This document shows positions 41,723 to 51,008 of a DNA stretch of 64,000 bases, piece after piece (positions within the stretch are counted from its first letter, which is position 1; every line of letters begins with the position of its first letter). Below the pieces are notes generated by a model. The model searched no databases. It saw nothing but the letters and a program-made list of their open reading frames with translations, and had not been told where the DNA came from. This DNA is from Pontibacter cellulosilyticus (GTDB lineage Bacteria; Bacteroidota; Bacteroidia; Cytophagales; Hymenobacteraceae): the NCBI RefSeq assembly GCF_014306105.1, contig NZ_JACRVF010000001.1, forward strand, positions 1,628,413-1,692,412, in the 5' to 3' direction. The position numbers and the translations under genes were made by a program.

Positions 41723-43222
41723 TTATTGTGCCAGCACTTGTTCGATCCAGTTCAGGAGCAGGTCCGGTTTAAAGAACAGCACCAGCAACGGAAGGACGAA
41801 AAACGCCAGCAGCAGTTTATTCGATAGTGAAATAACTAAATTTTCTTCTCTTAAATTCCTTTTAAAGAAAAGGTAGTATGGAATCTTTATATAATAAAAC
41901 AAAGCCACTCCGGTAAGCAGCACACCCACCCCCAAAAGGGCCAGCAGCATAGGGCTGTTGTATAAAGTATAAGCTTCCCAAATATTTGTAAAGATGAGCA
42001 GCTTGCCCATAAAACCTGCTAACGGCGGCAGGCCTGTAAGCGACAGCAAGTATAGCAGTGCGATTACGCCCAGGTAAGGATATACTTTACCAAGCCCCGA
42101 GAAATGCTCTAGTTCCTCTACCCCAAGCTCATCCTCCGAAATCTGCAGGAACAGGAAAATACCGAAATTCATGAACAGCAGCACCGTCAAGTAAAAAAGT
42201 ATGCCGGAAGTATAGTCGGTGCCAAACGCCAGCAAAGCCGCCAGCAGAAAACCCGCATGCGAAACAGAGGAAAAAGCCATCAGCCTGCGAGGTGTCTTTT
42301 GCCAGAGTGCTGTTAAGTTACCAATTACTAAAGTTGCTAGGGCTGCGATACCCAGAAACAGCTGCACATCCGAAAAAGCAAGACTATCAGAAAACGGGGC
42401 CACAAAGCGAAGGATCACCAAAATACCCGCCATCTTCGGACCTGTTGAGAACAACGCTACCACCGCCATTGGAGCGCCACGATATACCTCGGGTACCCAG
42501 AAATGGAACGGCACTGCCGATATTTTAAAGAAGAAGCCAGCAAACACAAGTATGGCTGCTACGGTAACAAGTAAGCCATTAGCCTGTGAAAGTGCTAGTG
42601 CAAACCCCTCCGATGTATAGTTTAAAGTGCCCGTAAAGCCATAGCAAAAGGACATGCCGTACACCATTACACCCGCCGAAAGCGAACCGTACAGAATGTA
42701 TTTGATACCAGCCTCTATGGAACGCCGGTTGTCTTTAAGTATAAGCGTCAGGATGTAAGAGGCAATAGAAACTGTTTCGATGCTCAGGAAAACCATCAGT
42801 AGGTTCACTGATTTAGCCATCAGGTTGAGTCCAAGTACCAGTATAAGTATGAGCCCGTAATACTCTCCTTTGCCCTCCGTTAGCTTTTCAAGGGGCTTGT
42901 GTTGCAGGGATAAAAGTATGGTGAAGATACCGGTCGCGCTAAAAAGGATACCGCCAAATCGCGCCAATCCATCAGACAGCAGCAGGTTCAGGAAAGCTTC
43001 GTTGCCGGAAGTATAGCCTCCCAGTATCTGTATAACCAGCGTGGAGAACAAAGCAGTTAGCGCCAGCCAGGGCAGCAGTTGCTTTATACTTTTAGACTTG
43101 AACAGGTCGAGGATAATCAGCAGCAGGAAGAACACTGCCAACAGCAACTCAGGCAGCAACGAGCCTGCACCTGAAAGTATGGCGTTGATCTTATCTGATA
43201 AAAGGGTTGCCTGTTCGTTCAC
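41723..43222 (-). CDS. nuoN: NADH-quinone oxidoreductase subunit N
   Basis: 499 residues with about 14 membrane helices and the antiporter-like proton channel residues Glu in FLSIETVSIASYIL (TM5) and Lys in PFHFWVPEVYRGAP and GNLTALWQKTPRRLMAFSS (split runs). It is a proton-pumping membrane-arm subunit of complex I. The start is GTG at 43222, directly after the nuoM TAA. Followed by purF. Confidence 0.94.
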   Translation of the reverse strand: MNEQATLLSDKINAILSGAGSLLPELLLAVFFLLLIILDLFKSKSIKQLLPWLALTALFSTLVIQILGGYTSGNEAFLNLLLSDGLARFGGILFSATGIFTILLSLQHKPLEKLTEGKGEYYGLILILVLGLNLMAKSVNLLMVFLSIETVSIASYILTLILKDNRRSIEAGIKYILYGSLSAGVMVYGMSFCYGFTGTLNYTSEGFALALSQANGLLVTVAAILVFAGFFFKISAVPFHFWVPEVYRGAPMAVVALFSTGPKMAGILVILRFVAPFSDSLAFSDVQLFLGIAALATLVIGNLTALWQKTPRRLMAFSSVSHAGFLLAALLAFGTDYTSGILFYLTVLLFMNFGIFLFLQISEDELGVEELEHFSGLGKVYPYLGVIALLYLLSLTGLPPLAGFMGKLLIFTNIWEAYTLYNSPMLLALLGVGVLLTGVALFYYIKIPYYLFFKRNLREENLVISLSNKLLLAFFVLPLLVLFFKPDLLLNWIEQVLAQ

Positions 43223-44968
43223 TTACCTGATAATCGTAGATAAAACCATGTTTAACTGCTCCTGCCCGTTCTGTAGCACCAGCTCCGTGAAACCTGTTAC
43301 CGCCACACCCATTTTATCGAGGAGAAGGTGCGGGAAAATACCAAAAAGCAATGTGAGTATAGCCAATGGTACCAGCATGAGGTACTCCCGTGTAGTCAGG
43401 TCGGCAATGTTGGCTTTTTCGCGCAGCTCCGGAAAAATCCAGTATTTGCCAAAGAACATGCGCTGCAGGGCCCATAGGTAATAAGCCGCACTCAAGAGCA
43501 AACCTACTACCGCTACCACCGTCATCCAACGTGGCAGCATACCCGTTACGTCCGGTGCACTAAAGCCACCCAGCAACACCATCAATTCCGAGATAAAACC
43601 GGAGAAGCCAGGTAAACCTAATGAGGCGAAGAAGGCGATAACTACAAAAGAAGTATAAGCCGGCATTCGGCTGGCCAGTCCACGGAAATTCAGGATCATC
43701 CTGTTATGAGAGCGGTCGTAGATCACACCTACTACCAAAAAGAGCATAGCCGAGATAATGCCGTGACTGAACATCATGTAAACCGCACCGTTCACTCCTT
43801 CTACGGTAAGCGAAGCCAAGCCCAACAACACAAAACCCATGTGCGACACTGAAGAGTAAGCAATGAGCTTCTTCAGGTCGTTCATGGCAAGGGCACACAG
43901 TGCGCCATAAATAATAGACAGCACACCTAAGCCACCCACCAGTATAGAGAAATAGGCACCTGCATCCGGGAAAATCGGGTACACAATTCGGATCAAACCA
44001 TAGCCACCAACTTTCAGAAGTATAGCCGCCAAAAGCACAGAGATAGGTGTTGGCGCCTCTACGTGGGCATCGGGCAACCAGGTATGCACCGGCACCGACG
44101 GCACTTTAATGGCAAACCCGGCAAACAGCAGCAGGAAAGCGATAAACCGAAGCGGCAGATCCCACAGCACCGATCCAGAGAGCACGTGCAGCAGGCTGCC
44201 AGGAATATAGTTGGCAGGCTCCATCATGGCCGGTATGTTAAACGTGCGCACCAGCTCAGAGCCACTAATCACATTCTGCTGCAGCATTTGCTGTACCTGC
44301 AAAACAGCCTCCTGACTGGCAACTCCATTCGGCAGTAGCTCCAGGTATGCTGCTGTAGCCACCGGATCAATAACCGAAGTATACAACCCGATCATCACTA
44401 CAAGTATAAAGAGCGAGCCTACTAAAGTATAAATGAAGAACTTAATAGCAGCGTACTCTCGTTTTGGCCCTCCCCAGATACCAATTAAAAAGTACATTGG
44501 CAGGAGCATGAACTCGAAGAAGAGGTAGAACAGGAAAAAATCTAGTGCCAGGAAGCAGCCCATCACGCTCGTCATGAGTAGCAGGTAGAGCAGGAAATAG
44601 CCTTTAACTGTTTTGGTGATGGTCCAGGAAGAGATGACGCCAATAACGCCTATAATGCCCGTGAGCAGCACCAAGCCTATACTTATGCCGTCTACACCCA
44701 CAAAATAGTCGATCTGGAGACGGCCTAAACTACCCAGTGAAAAGCCGATCCAGTTCAGCTTCTCCACAAACTGGTACCCGGTATGCCCGTTGGCAAAGGC
44801 CGCACCATCAAACCTGAAGTATAAAAGTATAGCTAAAATCAGCTGCACCACCGTCCCGGACAGCGCCACAACCCTGATTGGCTGCTGCAACCGGTTTGGT
44901 ATAAGCAACAAAACAAGTGCTGCCAGCAGAGGTGAGAAGATTAAGCCGCTAAGTATAAAATCGTTCAA
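43223..44968 (-). CDS. nuoM: NADH-quinone oxidoreductase subunit M
   Basis: 581 residues with ~14 helices; key motifs FFEFMLLPMYFLIG (channel Glu), VPVHTWLPDAHVEAPT and AYSSVSHMGFVLLG. Membrane-arm antiporter-like subunit. Start TTG at 44968 (NDFILSGLIF). A 30-residue periplasm-facing loop (~203-260) is longer than in E. coli. Confidence 0.94.
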   Translation of the reverse strand: MNDFILSGLIFSPLLAALVLLLIPNRLQQPIRVVALSGTVVQLILAILLYFRFDGAAFANGHTGYQFVEKLNWIGFSLGSLGRLQIDYFVGVDGISIGLVLLTGIIGVIGVISSWTITKTVKGYFLLYLLLMTSVMGCFLALDFFLFYLFFEFMLLPMYFLIGIWGGPKREYAAIKFFIYTLVGSLFILVVMIGLYTSVIDPVATAAYLELLPNGVASQEAVLQVQQMLQQNVISGSELVRTFNIPAMMEPANYIPGSLLHVLSGSVLWDLPLRFIAFLLLFAGFAIKVPSVPVHTWLPDAHVEAPTPISVLLAAILLKVGGYGLIRIVYPIFPDAGAYFSILVGGLGVLSIIYGALCALAMNDLKKLIAYSSVSHMGFVLLGLASLTVEGVNGAVYMMFSHGIISAMLFLVVGVIYDRSHNRMILNFRGLASRMPAYTSFVVIAFFASLGLPGFSGFISELMVLLGGFSAPDVTGMLPRWMTVVAVVGLLLSAAYYLWALQRMFFGKYWIFPELREKANIADLTTREYLMLVPLAILTLLFGIFPHLLLDKMGVAVTGFTELVLQNGQEQLNMVLSTIIR

Positions 44969-45009
44969 GAGTTACGAATTCTGAGTTATGAGTTCCGAGT
45001 TTTTAGTGA
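44969..45009. repeat. GAGTT-rich intergenic repeat, nuoL-nuoM gap
   Basis: GAGTTACGAATTCTGAGTT (44969-44987) differs at one base from 5774-5792. Tandem-like GAGTT/GAGTTCC words continue to ~45000. Confidence 0.6.
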
Positions 45010-45069
45010 CAAGGTCAAAACTAATCCATCCAATCAATAAAACCTCCTTAATCACCGGTCAAAGATACT

Positions 45070-47244
45070 TTAAAACAAGACGATATATAGTATTATCAAA
45101 ATAAATCCGAACAAAGAATAGGCGTAGTACGACTGCACCTTGCCATTTTGCAAGCCACGCCCAAAGCGGCCTAAGAACTTAGCCAAAGCGCCGATCAGCC
45201 ACACCGTTCCGTCTACCACCAATCTATCGAACCAGCCTATTATCTTTGAGAACACTACCAGCCATTTGCTGCCGTAGTTCAAGGTATAATCTATCACGCG
45301 CTTATCAACCCGGTAAAGTCCACGCGACAACAGCAATGTTGGTTTTACCAATGTATAGTTGTACAGCTGGTCGAGGTAAAAGTGATTGTAAGACAGTTTA
45401 GCAAAAGCACCGGTTGGCCTCTCCTGTAGTAGTTCTTCGCTTGTTCTGCGGTTATACTTTATCAAGGCTATTGCTATACCAGTTGCCGCAAGCAACGCAG
45501 ACAAAATGCCAATAACAATGTGTGGCCAGTGATTTGCATCGTCCTGCAGCCTTACTGCCTGCACCAGGTTATCTGCTAAAAGCGTAATTGAGTAATTTTT
45601 CAGGCTGATACCACTTACTACCCAGCTACCACTAAAGCTAAGTGGGTTTAGGGAGAAGAAGATGCCCAAGGAAAGTATGGCAAGTAAAATTACCGGCAGC
45701 AACATTACCCGCTCCGTTTCCTGCTTGTGCGAAAGCCTGATCTGGTGCACATCGAAAGGAGTCCGGAAACTGCCAAAGAACATAAACCACATATGGCGGG
45801 TCATGTAATATGCCGTTAGCACAACTACCACAAACCCAATAACCGGAACTATAAAGTATAAACTGTTCCCATTTGCGCTCATGGTCTGCGCCCAGGCCCA
45901 GGCTACCGAAAGTATAGCGTCTTTGGACAGGAAGCCCGAGGTTAACGGGATACCAGCCAGGGCAGCAGCAGCCACCAGGTAAGTATAAAATGTAACCGGC
46001 ATTGTTTTGCGCAAGCCTCCCATGTTCCGGATATCCTGCGCATCAACGTTACCCAAATGGTGCATGTGGTGCAGCCCCCGGTGCATGGCATGTATAATGA
46101 TACCGGCATTCAGGAACAGCGCAGCCTTGAAAAAGGCATGTGTAGTAAGATGGAAAAGCGAAGCATCGTAAGCGCCTGTCCCCATTCCCATCACCATATA
46201 ACCTAACTGCGAAATGGTAGAAAAAGCCAGCACAGCTTTGATATCGTATTGCTTAAGGGCTGCCAGGGCACCTATTAAAGCTGTAATGGCACCAACTATG
46301 GCTATAACCGTAAGTGCATCCGGCGTAAAAAAAGCATAGCAACGGGCCACTAGGTACACACCCGCTGCCACCATCGTTGCCGCGTGTATTAAAGACGAAA
46401 CCGGCGTTGGCCCCTGCATGGCATCGGGTAACCATACCTGCAACGGAAATTGCGCCGATTTCCCCACACAGCCCATAAATAAACCTAGTCCGGCAAATGT
46501 TAGAAACACCGGGCTTAACTCCAGCAGCCATGGTTGGTTATTTAAAGTATAGCCAAGTGCAAATCCGTTGCCGGTCCAGTTGCCTGTGCTAATAAGTGCC
46601 CGTAATGCCTCCAGGTCGAAAGTGCGGAAGTAAGTATAAAAGGCAAACAGGCCCAGCAGCAAACCAATATCCCCTACTCTGTTTACCAGGAAAGCCTTTT
46701 TGTTGGCAGCAATGGCAGCCGGCTTGTGGTACCAGAAACCAATGAGCAGGTAGGATGAAAAGCCCACCAACTCCCAGAACATGAACAGCAGCAGCAAATT
46801 ATCAACCAACACAATACCCAGCATACTAAAGGTAAAGAGCCCTAAGTAAGCAAAATAGCGGTAGTAGCCCTTGTCGCCATGCATGTAGCCTATCGAGAAC
46901 AGCTGCACCAGCATGGAGATGAATGTTACAATCACCAGCATCAGCACCGTGAGGTTATCCAGAAGTATACCTGCCGTAAAATCAGAAACGATACTTGATG
47001 GTATGCTGAACCAGGTAGTGCGGGTGTGGTAGGTGGCGGTGTTCCAGGTTTGCGCGAAAAGCCACACAGAAAGTATAAAGGCTAAGCCGGTAAAGCTGAT
47101 GCCCAGCCAGTCGCCTTGTCTTGGTATTCTTTTGCCGAACAAGTATAAAACAGCAAAACCGAGCAGCGGCAGCAAAAGCACTACCAAAGCTGTAGTAGTT
47201 TCTGGGGTACCTGCCAATGGCTTTAAAAGTTCGGACAGCTCCAA
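45070..47244 (-). CDS. nuoL: NADH-quinone oxidoreductase subunit L
   Basis: 724 residues; motifs FWELVGFSSYLLIGFWYH, FPLQVWLPDAMQGPTPVSS, LIHAATMVAAGVYL and AFSTISQLGYMVMG are those of NuoL. The last ~120 residues should form the lateral helix HL. Start TTG at 47244. The gaps on both sides (~100 bp) are unusually long for a nuo operon. Confidence 0.95.
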   Translation of the reverse strand: MELSELLKPLAGTPETTTALVVLLLPLLGFAVLYLFGKRIPRQGDWLGISFTGLAFILSVWLFAQTWNTATYHTRTTWFSIPSSIVSDFTAGILLDNLTVLMLVIVTFISMLVQLFSIGYMHGDKGYYRYFAYLGLFTFSMLGIVLVDNLLLLFMFWELVGFSSYLLIGFWYHKPAAIAANKKAFLVNRVGDIGLLLGLFAFYTYFRTFDLEALRALISTGNWTGNGFALGYTLNNQPWLLELSPVFLTFAGLGLFMGCVGKSAQFPLQVWLPDAMQGPTPVSSLIHAATMVAAGVYLVARCYAFFTPDALTVIAIVGAITALIGALAALKQYDIKAVLAFSTISQLGYMVMGMGTGAYDASLFHLTTHAFFKAALFLNAGIIIHAMHRGLHHMHHLGNVDAQDIRNMGGLRKTMPVTFYTYLVAAAALAGIPLTSGFLSKDAILSVAWAWAQTMSANGNSLYFIVPVIGFVVVVLTAYYMTRHMWFMFFGSFRTPFDVHQIRLSHKQETERVMLLPVILLAILSLGIFFSLNPLSFSGSWVVSGISLKNYSITLLADNLVQAVRLQDDANHWPHIVIGILSALLAATGIAIALIKYNRRTSEELLQERPTGAFAKLSYNHFYLDQLYNYTLVKPTLLLSRGLYRVDKRVIDYTLNYGSKWLVVFSKIIGWFDRLVVDGTVWLIGALAKFLGRFGRGLQNGKVQSYYAYSLFGFILIILYIVLF

Positions 47245-47353
47245 GTTTATACTTTGTAGTTTTGTGTTTATGCCTTAAGCGGGCAAAGTTAAGTATAAAG
47301 TATATCTATTAATAGCAATCTTGCAGTGGATATGCCGGGTAAGAAGAAATCCT

Positions 47354-48151
47354 TTACCTGGACAGCTTGATAATGCGGAAGGCACCTCGGGCCACCAGCA
47401 GAAAAACGATGGCACCTATAATCAGATCGGGCAAATTTGAAGACGTAAGGTATACCAACAAGCCAGCAATGATAACACCAATGTTGGCGATCACATCGTT
47501 CGAAGTAAAAATAACGCTTGCCTGCATGTGCGCCTCCTTGCTTTTCGACTTCTGAAGAATGTAAAGTGAAATAGCGTTACCCAAAAGCGCCAGGAAAGAA
47601 ACGATGACCATGGTCTGGAAAACAGGAGTGACCTCATATCCCAAAAACCTCCGGATCACTTCCCCAAAACCAAGTATAGCCAGCCCTAACTGCATGTAGC
47701 CACTAATTTTTGCAATGCTTTTCTTGCGACTTGCTGCCCCTCCTACTGCAAATAAGGCCATACCATACACCACGGCGTCGGCCAGCATGTCCAGGGAGTC
47801 GGCTACCAGTCCCATTGATTTGGAGATAAAACCTGTAACGATCTCCAGCAGGAAAAACCCGAAGTTGATAAGCAGTACAATCCAGAGCAGTTTTCGTTCG
47901 GCGGCAGGCTGTGCTGCTGCAGAGGTTAGTTCGGCCTCTTCTGTGGTCAGCAGCGTTGCATCCAGGTTTAACTCATTAATGGAGTTTTCTACAGCACTGG
48001 CTTCTCCGGTATGGTACACGGTTAGCTGCCTGTTTGGAATATCAAAGTCCAGTTGCCCGATAGCTTCATCGCCTTCCAGTTTCATCCGGATCATCTGCTC
48101 TTCGGAGTGACAATCCATTTTGGAAACTTTGAAAGTCGATTTATTAGCCAT
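47354..48151 (-). CDS. HMA-domain/CDF-type cation transporter inserted in nuo cluster
   Basis: 265 residues. N-terminal HMA-like domain (~1-68) with MDCHSEEQ, where the metal-binding CxxC is reduced to a single Cys and nearby His. Then a six-helix cation diffusion facilitator domain (~88-262) with no cytoplasmic C-terminal domain. The usual TM2 site reads ADSLDMLAD (Asp where Zn exporters have His), and the TM5 site reads FTSND (Phe where HxxxD is expected), so substrate choice may differ from zinc. ATG at 48151 or GTG at 48154. It is 3-6 bp after nuoK, an integral part of the operon. Confidence 0.83.
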   Translation of the reverse strand: MANKSTFKVSKMDCHSEEQMIRMKLEGDEAIGQLDFDIPNRQLTVYHTGEASAVENSINELNLDATLLTTEEAELTSAAAQPAAERKLLWIVLLINFGFFLLEIVTGFISKSMGLVADSLDMLADAVVYGMALFAVGGAASRKKSIAKISGYMQLGLAILGFGEVIRRFLGYEVTPVFQTMVIVSFLALLGNAISLYILQKSKSKEAHMQASVIFTSNDVIANIGVIIAGLLVYLTSSNLPDLIIGAIVFLLVARGAFRIIKLSR

Positions 48152-48157
48152 CACTGG

Positions 48158-48469
48158 TTACTTTTCCGGTGTTACAATCTGGTTTACGTTGGCGGTTTTG
48201 AAGTGCTGGTAAACGCGCAGCACAATGGCAAGCGCCACTGCAGCCTCGGCGGCGGCGACCAAAATAACGAACAAAGAAAACATCTGTCCCTGCAAAAGCG
48301 ATGGGTCGTAGCGGCTAAAGGCTACCAGGTTCAGGTTAGCGGCATTAAAAATCAGTTCTATGCCCATCAGCACCACCACCGCATGGCGTTTGGTGATAAC
48401 GGCAAGGATGCCCAGACTAAAAAGCACCGCGCCCAAAAGCAGAATATGTTCTAAAGGAATTTGCTCCAT
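48158..48469 (-). CDS. nuoK: NADH-quinone oxidoreductase subunit K
   Basis: 103 residues, three helices; Glu in MGIELIFNAANLN and in AAAEAAVALAIVLRVY are the conserved proton-path residues. Two bases after nuoJ. Confidence 0.95.
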   Translation of the reverse strand: MEQIPLEHILLLGAVLFSLGILAVITKRHAVVVLMGIELIFNAANLNLVAFSRYDPSLLQGQMFSLFVILVAAAEAAVALAIVLRVYQHFKTANVNQIVTPEK

Positions 48470-48471
48470 GG

Positions 48472-48984
48472 TTATACTTTCGGTTTATCGGTGGCAATGT
48501 AGGCTGCCCCGATCAAGGCGATCAGCAGCAGCAACGAGGCTACTTCAAAGGGCACCACAACATCCGTCATTAGCTTTATGCCTATACTTTGCACTGTACT
48601 CTTTTGAGGACCAAGCACATCGGTATCGGCTGTTAGCAACCAGGGCAACGAAGCAATTTCAGCCTTAAGTATAGTATAGCCCAACCCCACCAATAAAAGC
48701 CCCGACACCAACGGCCCCCACACGGTATTCACGTTCTCCGACAGCACTGATTTATCGTGCACGCGGCTGCTGAGCATGATGCCAAAAAGTATAAGCACCA
48801 GCACACCGCCTACATACACCATCAGCTGGGTAACTGCAATAAAATCAGCAAACAATAAAACGTAAATACCGGCTAGACTTAACAGCGTTACAAGCAGCGA
48901 AAAACCGGCGTACAGCAGGTTGCGCGTCAGCACCATGAATGCTCCCGAAAGTATGGCCAGTATCGCGAAGATGTAGAAAAGCAT
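48472..48984 (-). CDS. nuoJ: NADH-quinone oxidoreductase subunit J
   Basis: 170 residues, five helices; LLTLLSLAGIYVLLFADFIA and QLMVYVGGVLVLILFGIML (the pi-bulge Tyr region) are typical. Membrane subunit of complex I. Confidence 0.94.
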   Translation of the reverse strand: MLFYIFAILAILSGAFMVLTRNLLYAGFSLLVTLLSLAGIYVLLFADFIAVTQLMVYVGGVLVLILFGIMLSSRVHDKSVLSENVNTVWGPLVSGLLLVGLGYTILKAEIASLPWLLTADTDVLGPQKSTVQSIGIKLMTDVVVPFEVASLLLLIALIGAAYIATDKPKV

Positions 48985-49014
48985 TTGTTTCAGTTATCAA
49001 TTAACACTTAACAG

Positions 49015-49623
49015 TTACCCTTGCTGTTTTCTTGCTGCTAATGCTGCAGCTTTTGCCGCTGCCATTTCTTCCTGTTGTTTTGCCAACAGCTGCTTCTTTT
49101 CTTCGGCTTGCTCTGGTGTAAGATCGGTAAAATGGTAGATCATGTTTTTGATATCTACTTCAGCAAAGTCATACACAGGTGTCATCGTCAGACAGTCGGT
49201 TGGGCAAACGGTGGTGCAGAGGCCGCAGTAACAGCACTTGGCCATGTCTATGTCGAAAACCGGTGCATAAAGGCGTTTTTTGGTACCGTCTGAGGTTACG
49301 CCTATCTCTTCTGTTGCCTTTACAGACTCGATTGTGATGCAGTTAACAGGGCAGATCTTGGCGCAGAGGTCACAGACAATGCAGTCGTCAATCTCGTTGT
49401 GCAGGCGGTAACGGCCATTGTCGGGCACTGGCAAAGCTTCGTACGGGTACTTCAGCGTTACCAATCCGTCAGCCTGCTTAAAATAATTTTCATCCGACAC
49501 ATACTCAGGTGTGCGCCGATTTGTGGCTCTCCAGAAATGCTGCCACGTCAGGCGCAGGCCACTCATCAGCGACTTCACCACGTACCAGAACCCGGATGTA
49601 TGTTTTATGGTTTTATTTTCCAT
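49015..49623 (-). CDS. nuoI: NADH-quinone oxidoreductase subunit I
   Basis: 202 residues with two 4Fe-4S motifs: CDLCAKICPVNC and CCYCGLCTTVCPTDC. It carries the clusters N6a/N6b to the quinone arm. The C-terminus is extended by an Ala/Gln/Lys-rich tail (~170-202). The start ATG is preceded by 138 bp of gene-free repeat DNA. Confidence 0.95.
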   Translation of the reverse strand: MENKTIKHTSGFWYVVKSLMSGLRLTWQHFWRATNRRTPEYVSDENYFKQADGLVTLKYPYEALPVPDNGRYRLHNEIDDCIVCDLCAKICPVNCITIESVKATEEIGVTSDGTKKRLYAPVFDIDMAKCCYCGLCTTVCPTDCLTMTPVYDFAEVDIKNMIYHFTDLTPEQAEEKKQLLAKQQEEMAAAKAAALAARKQQG

Positions 49624-49637
49624 AATCTTAGTGGAGT

Positions 49638-49756
49638 GTTAACCCACCCCTAACCCCTCCAGGGAGAGGTATTCTTTTATAGTTCTGTCATCTCGAATGT
49701 AATGAGATATCTCTACAGAATTCTGATTAGATTTCTCCAAAAGGTCGAGATGACAC
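49638..49756. repeat. Repeat DNA between nuoH and nuoI
   Basis: CACCCCTAACCCCTCC (49643-49658) belongs to the CCCCTAnCCCCT class. GTCATCTCGA (49687-49696) and TCGAGATGAC (49745-49754) are perfect 10-bp inverted ends of a 68-bp element like that at 7635-7749. They interrupt the nuo operon. Confidence 0.65.
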
Positions 49757-49761
49757 TTAAG

Positions 49762-50865
49762 TTATATCATCAGCAACCGCCAAATTCCAGCTATCAGCAC
49801 TACGCCTAAGGCAACAGGTGTAAGTACCTTCCAGCAAAGGTGCATCAACTGGTCTACGCGCAGGCGCGGATATGTCCATCGGAGTTGCAGCTGCACAAAC
49901 AGCAGCACAAACGTTTTACTTATCAGCCAGAACGCCCCCCAAAGTATACCGGATACTTCTCCTACGGTGCCAGAGGTCCAGTAGGCCAGGCTAACAGGTC
50001 CAATATTAGGCAAAGGTGTATTCCAGCTGCCCAGGAAAAGCACTACAGCTACCAGGCTCACTAACACCATCATGCTATATTCTGCTAAAAACAGCACTGC
50101 AAACCTGAAACCTGAGTACTCCACATGAAAACCCGCCACCAGCTCCGACTCCGCCTCCGGAATATCGAAAGGAGCACGGTTACTTTCGGCCAGCGAGGCG
50201 ATAAAATATATCACAAAAGCTACCAGAAGTATAGGAGCCCGAAAGATATTCCAGGTAGTGATGCCGCCAATAGTAGTCGTGTTTATACCTAACTCACGAA
50301 TGCCGAACAGCCAGTTCATATCATACTCCATCCCCGGAAACTGGTTCATCAAGGCACCCTGCTGGTAACTGATCTCCTGGAAATCTAGCGACTGGCAAAT
50401 CATCACGACAGAAAGTATAGCCAGGCCTGCTGGTATCTCATACGACACAATCTGCGCCACCGAACGCATAGCACCCAGCATGGCATACTTGTTATTCGAG
50501 CCCCATCCTGCCATCAGCAAGCCAATCACATCCAGCGAAATGATAGCTAACAGGTAAAACACACCAATGCCAATACCTGCTGGCACCGTAGCGGGAGTGA
50601 AAGGAATAACTGCAAAACCTGCGAAAACAGCAGCGAAGATAAGTATAGGCGCCAGCTTAAAAAGGGCTTTATCAGCAGCAGCAGGCACAATGTCTTCCTT
50701 CTGCAGGAGCTTTAACACATCGAGGGCTGGTTGCAAACTACCATAGGGCCCGGCTTCTGTTGGGCCCAGACGGTCCTGCATAAAGGCTGCCACCTTACGC
50801 TCTGCATACGCCAGCACAATTACTACCAGCAGTAACAGCACAAGTGTGAGCACAAAAGCAAGCAT
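49762..50865 (-). CDS. nuoH: NADH-quinone oxidoreductase subunit H
   Basis: 367 residues, eight helices; [42 protein letters not shown] and [14 protein letters not shown] are the conserved quinone-site loops. Start ATG at 50865. It is the first gene of the unit here; nuoG is not upstream. Confidence 0.95.
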   Translation of the reverse strand: MLAFVLTLVLLLLVVIVLAYAERKVAAFMQDRLGPTEAGPYGSLQPALDVLKLLQKEDIVPAAADKALFKLAPILIFAAVFAGFAVIPFTPATVPAGIGIGVFYLLAIISLDVIGLLMAGWGSNNKYAMLGAMRSVAQIVSYEIPAGLAILSVVMICQSLDFQEISYQQGALMNQFPGMEYDMNWLFGIRELGINTTTIGGITTWNIFRAPILLVAFVIYFIASLAESNRAPFDIPEAESELVAGFHVEYSGFRFAVLFLAEYSMMVLVSLVAVVLFLGSWNTPLPNIGPVSLAYWTSGTVGEVSGILWGAFWLISKTFVLLFVQLQLRWTYPRLRVDQLMHLCWKVLTPVALGVVLIAGIWRLLMI

Positions 50866-50889
50866 AGGCGGTTAAGGTTTGTTAACAGG

Positions 50890-50897
50890 CAAAGGTA
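50890..50897 (-). promoter_or_regulatory. -7 promoter element of nuoH-N unit
   Basis: On the minus strand TACCTTTG fits TAnnTTTG; the start is expected near 50885, about 20 bases before the nuoH ATG. No clear -33 TTG. Confidence 0.55.
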
Positions 50898-51008
50898 GGG
50901 TTTAATGCGCTAAAATGTTACTCAGAGCCTGCTTAAAATAATAGCATACGTATATTTTATTATATAAAATTTGATTAATATTATTACTCTAACCCATACG
51001 AAAGCCCA

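Noticed and set aside
41307..41876. 189-codon frame opposite purF
   Set aside because: Antisense shadow of a strongly supported gene; no family-like features.
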